This document shows positions 57,583-64,000 of a stretch of 64,000 bases of DNA, piece after piece (within the stretch, counting starts at the first letter, position 1; each line of letters starts with the position of its first letter). The DNA is from Rhodanobacter sp. FDAARGOS 1247. GTDB lineage: Bacteria; Pseudomonadota; Gammaproteobacteria; Xanthomonadales; Rhodanobacteraceae. The notes beneath the pieces were generated by a model that saw only the letters and a program-made list of their open reading frames with translations, was not told the origin of the DNA and did no database searches. The stretch spans positions 1,240,001 through 1,304,000 of the forward strand of contig NZ_CP069535.1 in assembly GCF_016889805.1 (NCBI RefSeq). The letters run 5' to 3'. Made by a program: the position numbers and the translations under genes.

Positions 57583-57903
57583 ATGATGAATGCACGCCTT
57601 GCCCTTGCTCTTGCCGCCGCCATGACCTGCGGCCTCGCCACCAGCACCGCGTTCGCCCAGGACGCGATGGCTGCCAGCTCCAGCACCGCGATGTCGCACG
57701 ACGCCATGTCGAAGGATGCGATGAAGCAGGATTCGATGAAGATGGACGCCATGAAGCACGATGCCATGAAGCACGATGCGATGAAGGCTGATTCGATGAA
57801 GCACGATTCGATGAAGCACGGTTCGATGAAGAAAGATGCGATGAAGAAGGATGCGATGAAGAAGGACGCGATGAAGAAGGACGCGATGAGCTCCGGCGGC
57901 TGA
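57583..57903 (+). CDS. Exported MXKDX pentapeptide repeat protein
   Basis: A 106-residue exported protein with a signal peptide (MMNARLALALAAAMTCGLA, cleavage near FAQ) and 13 tandem pentapeptides from residue 37 to 101 (MSHDA, MSKDA, MKQDS, MKMDA, MKHDA and so on), ending in MKKDA four times and MSSGG. This is the pentapeptide MXKDX repeat family. Met, His and Asp are potential metal ligands, so copper or iron binding is possible but untested. GAGGAA at 57571 sets the start. Confidence 0.9.
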   Translation: MMNARLALALAAAMTCGLATSTAFAQDAMAASSSTAMSHDAMSKDAMKQDSMKMDAMKHDAMKHDAMKADSMKHDSMKHGSMKKDAMKKDAMKKDAMKKDAMSSGG

Positions 57904-58007
57904 CCGGGCGCCGCCGACGGGGCATCGCGCGGCGACGCGCCGTCGGCGGCTTCAGTTGCCTTGGGTGGCGGTGGATACTTGGCCATCCTTCCCGCAGGCC
58001 ATCCGCC

Positions 58008-59090
58008 ATGAGCGCGTCGTTCGCCAGCCGGCTCGGCATCGAGCATCCGTTGATCCAGGCGCCCATGGCCGGATCGACGTCACCTGCGCTGGTTGCGGCG
58101 GTGTCGAACGCCGGCGCGCTGGGTTCGCTGGGCGCCGGTTATCTGGAACCGCAGGCGATCCTCGATCAGGCCGCGGAGATCCGTGCACTGGGCGACCGCC
58201 CATATGCGATTGGCCTGTTCGTGTTGCCGGATGAATTCGAGGCCGACATGGCGGCGGTGACGCGAGCGCGCGAACAGCTCGACGCGCTGATGATCCGCGA
58301 AGGGCTCGATGTCCGCACCGCCGTGCCCGCGCGCTGGGCGCCGCGATTCTCCGACCAGTTCGCCGCCCTGTGCGAGGTGCGTCCAGCGGTGGCCAGTTTC
58401 GCCTTCGGCGTGATCGGCCCCGCGCAGATGCGCGAGCTGCGGCAACGCGACATCTACGTGATCGGCACCGCCACCACGGTGGCCGAGGCGCGCGCCTGGG
58501 TCGAGGCGGGCGCGGACGCGGTTTCGATGCAGGGAGCCGAGGCGGGCGGCCATCGCGGCAGCTTCCTGCATGACGCGGAGGACGCGATGATCGGCCTGTT
58601 CGCATTGTTGCCGCTCACCGTGCGCGCGCTGGCGGCCAGCGGCCGGGAGGTGCCGGTGATCGCCGCCGGCGGCATCATGGACGGTCGCGGCATGCTGGCG
58701 GCCGAAGCGCTGGGCGCGGCGGCCAGCCAGCTCGGCACGGCCTTCCTGACCTGCCCGGAATGCCCGGCGGCTACGGCGTGGAAGCAGGATCTGTCCCGGG
58801 TCGAAGAACACCGGGTCACCACCATCCGCGGCTTCTCCGGTCGCGCCGCCCGCGGCCTGCGCAACCGTTTCGTCGAGGCGATGCCGGCGGCGGCGCAGGG
58901 CCTGCCGTACCCGATCCTCAACGCGCTCACCGCGCCGCTGCGCCGCGCCGCCGCTGCAGCGGGCCGTGGCGACCTGTTGTCCGAATGGTGCGGCCAGGCC
59001 GCCGCCCTGGTCCGTCCGCAACCCGCCGCCGAACTGGTCGCGCGACTGATGCACGAGTACCGGCTGGCCCGCCGTTCCCTGGCGCATTGA
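58008..59090 (+). CDS. Nitronate monooxygenase (2-nitropropane dioxygenase-type)
   Basis: A 360-residue FMN TIM-barrel enzyme that oxidises alkyl nitronates such as propionate 3-nitronate. Hallmarks are IEHPLIQAPMAGSTSPALVAAVSNAGALGSLGAGYL at the N-terminus, GADAVSMQGAEAGGHRG (phosphate-binding) near 170 and VIAAGGIMDGRGMLAAEALGAAASQLGTAFL. The ATG at 58008 fits the family start. It stands alone. Confidence 0.92.
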   Translation: MSASFASRLGIEHPLIQAPMAGSTSPALVAAVSNAGALGSLGAGYLEPQAILDQAAEIRALGDRPYAIGLFVLPDEFEADMAAVTRAREQLDALMIREGLDVRTAVPARWAPRFSDQFAALCEVRPAVASFAFGVIGPAQMRELRQRDIYVIGTATTVAEARAWVEAGADAVSMQGAEAGGHRGSFLHDAEDAMIGLFALLPLTVRALAASGREVPVIAAGGIMDGRGMLAAEALGAAASQLGTAFLTCPECPAATAWKQDLSRVEEHRVTTIRGFSGRAARGLRNRFVEAMPAAAQGLPYPILNALTAPLRRAAAAAGRGDLLSEWCGQAAALVRPQPAAELVARLMHEYRLARRSLAH

Positions 59091-59199
59091 TCCACTCGCG
59101 ACATGACGGCGGGACGCGTGCCCGCCGTCGTCCCCATGCCGCCGTGGTGGCAAGCTGGCCGTCCGGTCCGGGTTTGGCTAGCCTAGTCCTCACTTTGTC

Positions 59200-61581
59200 A
59201 TGATGGTGACTGGGGCATTGACCATTCCTCGAAGCGAGGTGCGGCGCGGCAGTTTGCGCGCACCGTGGGTTCACGTGGCGCTGCTGTTTGTCGCGTACAT
59301 CGTGATCCTGACCGTCTACTTCGCCCGCCTGCCCGCGCTTCCCGGGGCGACGCTGATATCGAGCGTGCTGTTCGCCGGCATGCTGGAAGCCCTGGCGTTC
59401 GGCTGCCTGTGCACGCTGCTGCTTGGCATGGGGCCGTTGCGCGGAAGCCTGCCGCGCACCGTGCTGTACGCCGTCATCGTCATCGTGTTCACCATGACCT
59501 CCGTGGTGCAGGGCTATGCCCTGTTGATCTCCAACAGTTTTGTCAGCGTGCTGGCGCTGGAAAACACGGAGGAGGCTTTCCTCACCGCCAGCCTTGCAAG
59601 AAATGCGTTGTTGGTGGCAACGGGGGCGGCCTGCGTCGTTATGCTGCTGTACTCGTGGCGCAGCGCCGGAAGGCAGCTGCCGCGACGACGGCAGCTCGGA
59701 TTGCTGCTTGCCGCGTTGCTCTGTTGCGCAGGCGTAGCCGCGCTCAATGGCGGCACCTCATCGGCTGGCAGCGAAGCCCATCTTGCATCCGGCCAGTCGC
59801 CGCTCGCCGCCATGATTCGCGCCGGCCTCGACTTGCACACCCCGGATGAGGTGTCGGATGGATCGCCTGGGCCGTCCGCGGGGGAATCCGTTTGCGGCGT
59901 GATCCTGGGTTCCGGTCGTTATCCGTTCCTCAGGGACGGACTGGGCGCTGCGCAGGCGCTGCCGTTTCCCGCGACGCGGGCGGTGCAGCAACCGAACGTG
60001 ATCGTGCTGTTTGTCGAAGGAGAATCCGCCCGCCTGTTTGAAACCTATGGGGGACGCTATCCCGGTCTCACGCCGAACGTGTCGCGGATGGCCAGCCAGG
60101 CGATGGTGGTCGACAATTACTTCAACCATACCGCCGCCACGTTTCGCGGCCTGCAAGGGGTGCTGACCTCCGGCTACCCGTTCCACGGCGGAGCGGACGG
60201 CGGGGCCGGCTGGCGCGAGGGGAATGCATCGTCCTACGCAAGGCGCTCGTACGCCTCGCTGCCGAAGCTGTTGCATCGGCGCGGCTATGAAACGGTGTTC
60301 TTTTCCCCGCACCCGCGGTCGGATGCGTTGACCTCGCTGGTGGGCATGCTGGGATTCGACGATATCTACACGGCGACCCGAAGCCGCAGCGAGCTGCTGC
60401 ATGTGGACGAACCCCTGTTCCGCCAGTCGCTGACCGATCGGGAGGCGTACGGCTCGCTGACCCGGTTCCTGCAGCAACGAAAGGACGCGAGGCCGTTTTT
60501 CGCCAGCCTGTACTCGGTCGGCACGCACGCCTTCCTGGACATTCCCGCCGACGGCGTTCCCTATCGCGATGGCGACGAGCCGAGCCTGAATACGCTGCAC
60601 ACGACCGATGCGGAATTCGGCGCGTTCTACGACTATTTCATGTCGTCGCCGTATGCCGCCAACACGATCCTGGTGCTGACGGTCGATCACGCGCACTATG
60701 CCGAGCCGCCGTACGTGCGCGTGGCGGGTGACCATTACAAGCCGTATTTCGTCGATCAGGTGCCGCTGCTGATCCACGCGCCCTGGCTGCAATTGCCGGC
60801 ACGGCTGGACGCGCATGGGCGCACCTCGGTGGACCTCGCTCCGACCCTCCTGCAATTGCTCGGCATCGACAAGGTCCGCAACAGCTTTCTGGGGTACTCG
60901 CTTTTCGACCGTCGCCACGACCGGGGTTTTTCCGTCGCGGCGATCGGCCGGGCGGTCTATGCGATCTACCAGGGGCAGGTCTACGCTCCCGGCGAGATAC
61001 CGGATCAGATCGCGGCCGGCTATGCGCAGTGCCGGGCGCTGGTGAAGACCTATTACATGCACGAGGTCGCCAATACGATTTTCCCGGCGGGCGCCGGCCA
61101 TGGCGAAACGGTGGCGCCTGCGCCTGCGACGGACGATGCCGGGCTGGATGGTTATGCCATTCGCCTGCCGGCTTCCGTGCTGGCTGCGGCCAGGCCTGCC
61201 GGCCACTGCGCGCTCGATCGCGTGGACGGCAACACCCTGAAGCGGGGAGTGGCCACCACGGTCCGCCCGGGACAACCGTTCACTACCGGCGGCTGGGTGG
61301 TGGATGGCGGCGGTACGGCGCCGGCACAGTTCAGGCTGCTGCTGCGGGGCGACAGCGAGGCGTATGGCTTCCAGGCCCGTACCGGGGTGCCGCGCCCCGA
61401 TGTGGCCCGGGTGCTGCAGGCCAGCGAGGCAGTGCGTTCCGGGTTCAACATCACCGTTTACCCGGACGACGTGCCGGCGGGAACCTACCGGATGATGAGC
61501 CTGGTGGATCGCGGGGCGGCCGGCACGGAAATCTGCGACATGCAGCGGCAGTTGCTCGTCGGCCCCGGGCATGCGCCCTGA
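59200..61581 (+). CDS. LTA-synthase-like phosphoglycerol/phosphoethanolamine transferase
   Basis: A 793-residue inner-membrane enzyme. Four to five helices occupy residues 22-200, followed by a periplasmic sulfatase-type domain (about 265-590) with VLFVEGESARLFETYGGRYP, NYFNHTAATFRGLQGVLTSGYP (nucleophile Thr) and LVLTVDHAHYAEPP (metal site). Family members transfer phosphoglycerol or phosphoethanolamine to envelope glycans; in Gram-negative bacteria this usually modifies periplasmic glucans or LPS. A further C-terminal beta-rich domain (about 635-793) is not part of LtaS. There is no clear ribosome-binding site. Confidence 0.83.
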   Translation: MMVTGALTIPRSEVRRGSLRAPWVHVALLFVAYIVILTVYFARLPALPGATLISSVLFAGMLEALAFGCLCTLLLGMGPLRGSLPRTVLYAVIVIVFTMTSVVQGYALLISNSFVSVLALENTEEAFLTASLARNALLVATGAACVVMLLYSWRSAGRQLPRRRQLGLLLAALLCCAGVAALNGGTSSAGSEAHLASGQSPLAAMIRAGLDLHTPDEVSDGSPGPSAGESVCGVILGSGRYPFLRDGLGAAQALPFPATRAVQQPNVIVLFVEGESARLFETYGGRYPGLTPNVSRMASQAMVVDNYFNHTAATFRGLQGVLTSGYPFHGGADGGAGWREGNASSYARRSYASLPKLLHRRGYETVFFSPHPRSDALTSLVGMLGFDDIYTATRSRSELLHVDEPLFRQSLTDREAYGSLTRFLQQRKDARPFFASLYSVGTHAFLDIPADGVPYRDGDEPSLNTLHTTDAEFGAFYDYFMSSPYAANTILVLTVDHAHYAEPPYVRVAGDHYKPYFVDQVPLLIHAPWLQLPARLDAHGRTSVDLAPTLLQLLGIDKVRNSFLGYSLFDRRHDRGFSVAAIGRAVYAIYQGQVYAPGEIPDQIAAGYAQCRALVKTYYMHEVANTIFPAGAGHGETVAPAPATDDAGLDGYAIRLPASVLAAARPAGHCALDRVDGNTLKRGVATTVRPGQPFTTGGWVVDGGGTAPAQFRLLLRGDSEAYGFQARTGVPRPDVARVLQASEAVRSGFNITVYPDDVPAGTYRMMSLVDRGAAGTEICDMQRQLLVGPGHAP

Positions 61582-61659
61582 TCTGCGGCCGCGCCGGCAG
61601 GGCGGTTATACTGCGCCCGCGCCATCCTGCGCTGCGACTCCGCACCGAGGCCCATCCTC

Positions 61660-62058
61660 TTGAGCACTGCCCGTACCAACAAGTCCGTCACCACGGCCAC
61701 CCTGCGCAAGTCGGTCATCGACGCGCTGGAAGAACTGAAAGCCAAGGACGTGCGCGAGATCGACGTCCGTGGCAAGACCTCCATCGCCGACCTGCTGGTC
61801 ATCGCGTCGGGCACCTCCGCCCGCCACGTCAAGTCGATTGCCGACGAAGTGGCCAAGTTCGCCAAGAAGGCCGGCGTGATGCCGCTGGGCGTGGAAGGCG
61901 AAACCGAGGGCGAGTGGGTGCTGGTCGACCTGGGCGACGTGATCGTCCACGTCATGCTGCCGCGCATCCGCGAGTTCTATGGCCTGGAGCGGCTGTGGAC
62001 GGTGGGCGACCACGGTCACGAAAGCGAGACTGGCGGCGAAGCCGCACAGGCAGGCTGA
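61660..62058 (+). CDS. rsfS: Ribosome silencing factor RsfS
   Basis: RsfS binds L14 and keeps ribosomal subunits apart under starvation. The 132-residue protein has the family core [35 protein letters not shown] and [30 protein letters not shown]. The only sensible start is a TTG at 61660, nine bases after GAGG. It sits directly before rlmH, its usual neighbour, but nadD is 14.5 kb upstream. Confidence 0.96.
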   Translation: MSTARTNKSVTTATLRKSVIDALEELKAKDVREIDVRGKTSIADLLVIASGTSARHVKSIADEVAKFAKKAGVMPLGVEGETEGEWVLVDLGDVIVHVMLPRIREFYGLERLWTVGDHGHESETGGEAAQAG

Positions 62059-62070
62059 GCCGCCGCGTCG

Positions 62071-62541
62071 ATGCGCGCGCGCCTGATCGCCGTCGGTGAA
62101 CGCATGCCCGGCTGGGTGGCCGAGGGCTTTGCCGAGTACCGCAAGCGGCTTTCGCACGACCTGCCGCTGGATCTGGTTGAGCTGAAACCCGGCACCCGCG
62201 GCAAGGGCCGCGATGATGCACGGGCGATCCAGGACGAAGGCGCGGCGATCCTCGCCGCCCTGCCGCACGACATCCATGTGGTCGCGCTGGACGGCCGCGG
62301 CAAGACCTGGTCCAGCGAAGAGCTGGCTGCGCAACTGGAGAAGTGGCGCATGGCCGGGCGCGACCTGGCCTTCCTGATCGGCGGTCCCGATGGCCACGCG
62401 CCCGAGGTATTGCAACGCGCCGACCAGCGCTGGTCGCTCGGGCCGCTCACCCTGCCGCACATGCTGGTGCGGCTGGTGCTGGCCGAGCAGTTGTATCGTG
62501 CGACCACGATCATGAGCGGCCACCCCTATCATCGGGCTTGA
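62071..62541 (+). CDS. rlmH: 23S rRNA pseudouridine1915 N3-methyltransferase RlmH
   Basis: RlmH methylates pseudouridine 1915 of 23S rRNA in helix 69. The 156-residue SPOUT protein has AVGERMPGWVAEGFAEYRKRL at the N-terminus and the knot segment LAFLIGGPDGHAPEVLQRADQRWSLGPLTLPHMLVRLVLAEQLYRA, with the HPYHRA C-terminus essential for activity. It follows rsfS by 12 bases. Confidence 0.98.
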   Translation: MRARLIAVGERMPGWVAEGFAEYRKRLSHDLPLDLVELKPGTRGKGRDDARAIQDEGAAILAALPHDIHVVALDGRGKTWSSEELAAQLEKWRMAGRDLAFLIGGPDGHAPEVLQRADQRWSLGPLTLPHMLVRLVLAEQLYRATTIMSGHPYHRA

Positions 62542-62561
62542 TGCTTCCAAGGAGCGCGCGT

Positions 62562-63011
62562 ATGTCCTTCTCCGTCCGTCCCGCAACCCGTTCCGATCTC
62601 GATGCGCTGGTGCCGCTGTTCGATGGCTACCGGCAGTTCTACGGCCAGCCGTCCGATCCGGCGCGCGCGCACGAGTTCCTGGCGGCGCGGCTTGCCCGGC
62701 ATGAATCGCTGATCCTGCTGGCCTGCGACGAACACGGCGAAGGGCTTGGCTTTACCCAGTTGTATCCGCTGTTTTCCTCGGTGCGCACGGTGCGCACGTG
62801 GCTGCTCAACGACCTGTTCGTCAACGCGTCGGCGCGCCGACGTGGCGTGGCGGCGGCCTTGCTGCGCGCGGCGGCGGACCAGGCGCGCGCGCTGGGGGCA
62901 GCCAGTCTGTCGCTGTCCACCGCACTGGACAATGCGCCGGCGCAGGCGCTGTACGAATCGCTGGGCTGGCAACGTGACTCGCAGTTCTGCGAGTACGGGC
63001 TGACACTCTGA
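62562..63011 (+). CDS. GNAT family N-acetyltransferase
   Basis: A 149-residue GNAT protein that opens [28 protein letters not shown] and has [25 protein letters not shown] (RRRGVAAAL CoA loop) and [21 protein letters not shown]. Start at 62562 with GGAG 7-8 bases upstream. It sits between rlmH and maf, which are often adjacent, so it looks like an addition to that cluster. The substrate is unknown. Confidence 0.9.
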   Translation: MSFSVRPATRSDLDALVPLFDGYRQFYGQPSDPARAHEFLAARLARHESLILLACDEHGEGLGFTQLYPLFSSVRTVRTWLLNDLFVNASARRRGVAAALLRAAADQARALGAASLSLSTALDNAPAQALYESLGWQRDSQFCEYGLTL

Positions 63012-63037
63012 CTTTCCCCGCATCCGTCGGACTTCGC

Positions 63038-63613
63038 ATGCTGTATCTCGCCTCGCAATCGCCACGCCGCCGTCAGTTGCTGGAGCAGCTGGGCGTGGCC
63101 TTTGCGGTGATCGATGTCGAGGTGCCCGAACAGCGCGAACCGGGTGAATCACCGCAGGATTACGTGAGCCGCGTGGCCCGCGACAAGGCCCGTGCCGGCC
63201 TGGCGGCGCTGCCCGATGCGTCGGCGTCCCGGGTGCTGGGCGCGGACACCGAGGTGGTGCTGGACGACGAGGTGTTCGGCAAGCCGCGCGATGCCGCGGA
63301 TGCGGCCGCGATGCTGCAGCGGCTCTCCGGTCGCACGCATACGGTGATTTCGACGCTGTGGCTGGTCGACGGGCAGGGCGAGTACCGGGAGGAATGCGTT
63401 TCCCTGGTGCGGTTTGGCGCGCTGGATGACGGGGCGATCCAGGCTTACGTAGCCAGCGGCGAGCCGTTCGGCAAGGCCGGCGCGTACGCCATCCAGGGAC
63501 GCGCGGGGGCCATGATCGAGCATCTGGCCGGCAGCTATTCCGGGGTGATGGGGCTGCCGCTGTTCGAAACGGCGCGACTGCTGCGTCGTGGCGGAGTCAC
63601 CCCGTCGCCTTGA
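63038..63613 (+). CDS. maf: Maf-type nucleoside triphosphate pyrophosphatase
   Basis: A 191-residue Maf/Ham1-fold enzyme that hydrolyses non-canonical or excess dTTP/UTP-type nucleotides. [15 protein letters not shown] (the Maf N-motif), [45 protein letters not shown] and [33 protein letters not shown] C-motif (here [15 protein letters not shown]) fit the YhdE group. It converges with the CPBP gene, overlapping 17 bases. Confidence 0.95.
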   Translation: MLYLASQSPRRRQLLEQLGVAFAVIDVEVPEQREPGESPQDYVSRVARDKARAGLAALPDASASRVLGADTEVVLDDEVFGKPRDAADAAAMLQRLSGRTHTVISTLWLVDGQGEYREECVSLVRFGALDDGAIQAYVASGEPFGKAGAYAIQGRAGAMIEHLAGSYSGVMGLPLFETARLLRRGGVTPSP

Positions 63614-64000
63614 TGGCGATGAACCAGCCGGCGACGGCCAGCAGATTGTTCATGCCGTGCGCCAGCACGGCGGGCCAGATCGACTTCGAACCCAGGCGCA
63701 GGATCGCCAGCAGCACCGCCAGCAACAGCAGGCTCGGCACCGCATACCACTGGTAATCCAGCCCCGGCAGATGGATCAGCGCAAACGCCAGTGAACTGAA
63801 CGCCACCGCCAGGCCGGCACGGCAATGCCTCATCAGGGCCGACAGCAGCACGCCGCGAAACAGCAGTTCCTCCACGACCGGGCCCACGCCGACCACCACC
63901 AGCACCAGCAGGAGGCGCGATGCCAGCGGAGTCCGCGCGCCGATCTGCTGGATGTCCTGGGTCACCGGATGGCCCTGCGCAAGCCATTGCGTCAGCAGCG
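63597..64000 (-). CDS. CPBP-family intramembrane glutamic endopeptidase (5' end outside window)
   Basis: A membrane protease of the CAAX/CPBP (Abi) family. The visible part has EELLFRG (the EExxFR catalytic motif) and a second motif [12 protein letters not shown], with helices [14 protein letters not shown] and [11 protein letters not shown]. The frame stays open to the right edge (reading [15 protein letters not shown]), so the gene is truncated by the window. Such proteins process prenyl or bacteriocin-type substrates; the target is unknown. Confidence 0.88.
   Translation of the reverse strand, partial: LLTQWLAQGHPVTQDIQQIGARTPLASRLLLVLVVVGVGPVVEELLFRGVLLSALMRHCRAGLAVAFSSLAFALIHLPGLDYQWYAVPSLLLLAVLLAILRLGSKSIWPAVLAHGMNNLLAVAGWFIAIKATG

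Noticed and set aside
57690..57895. Regular short repeats that could suggest a CRISPR array
   Set aside because: The period is 15 bases with no unique spacers and it encodes the MXKDX pentapeptides in frame.
47134..61659. The inserted segment as a prophage or integrative element
   Set aside because: It contains no integrase, transposase, phage or conjugation gene and no flanking direct repeats that I can see.

Overview
The window reads as a GC-rich gammaproteobacterial chromosome segment. Gene content and order fit the Lysobacterales (Xanthomonadales), most likely Rhodanobacteraceae such as Rhodanobacter or Dyella. The clues are the sufD-sufS end of a SUF operon, a leuS-lptE-holA-nadD block, a siderophore receptor next to a PiuC-type hydroxylase, the DUF3325/DUF3649/PepSY/receptor iron cluster, and several families of GC-rich palindromic intergenic repeats. 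This placement is inferred; there is no rRNA or tRNA gene to test it. I see no CRISPR array, prophage, integrase or transposase gene.

Layout. 1-4.5 kb: end of sufD, sufS, a YihG-like acyltransferase and a ketopantoate reductase-like gene. 4.5-5.4 kb: an acetyltransferase coupled to a small Rieske protein. 5.4-10.3 kb: a Fur-box-led operon (PepSY membrane protein, DUF2271, DUF4198, ApbE, membrane-anchored NADPH flavoprotein) that looks like a flavin-based transmembrane electron route, with a visible flavinylation motif in the DUF2271 protein. 10.4-19.3 kb: mostly housekeeping and envelope genes (M1 and M20 peptidases, SET protein, ComEA-like protein, YggS, NlpC/P60, rhomboid). 19.3-22.6 kb: rapA flanked by inverted copies of one structured repeat. 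22.6-25.9 kb: Fur-controlled TonB receptor plus PiuC. 26-33 kb: a tandem duplication of M13 lipoprotein peptidases, an M14 peptidase and DUF502. 33.2-33.9 kb: two inverted copies of a palindrome-rich repeat whose hairpin stems differ in sequence but stay self-complementary. 34.2-37.3 kb: a small membrane protein, a TDT-family transporter, an ECF sigma factor with a membrane partner, and DUF4442. 37.5-47.1 kb: a YbbN-like thioredoxin, a four-gene pqi operon, then leuS-lptE-holA-nadD.

47.1-61.6 kb lies between nadD and its usual neighbours rsfS-rlmH-maf (61.7-63.6 kb). It holds a second Fur-controlled receptor operon, a NERD-UvrD helicase, an MpaB-type oxygenase, a DAHP synthase behind an aromatic-rich leader peptide and terminator, OsmC, DUF1345, an MXKDX-repeat protein, a nitronate monooxygenase and an LTA-synthase-like phosphoglycerol transferase. 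The window ends inside a CPBP protease gene.

Three loci (5.4, 25.8 and 51.6 kb) carry Fur-box-like sites over or beside plausible promoters and together describe iron capture and probable periplasmic iron reduction. The most novel-looking signals are the aromatic attenuator at 54.66-54.79 kb, the flavinylated DUF2271 system, and the covarying palindromic repeats at 33.2-33.9 kb.
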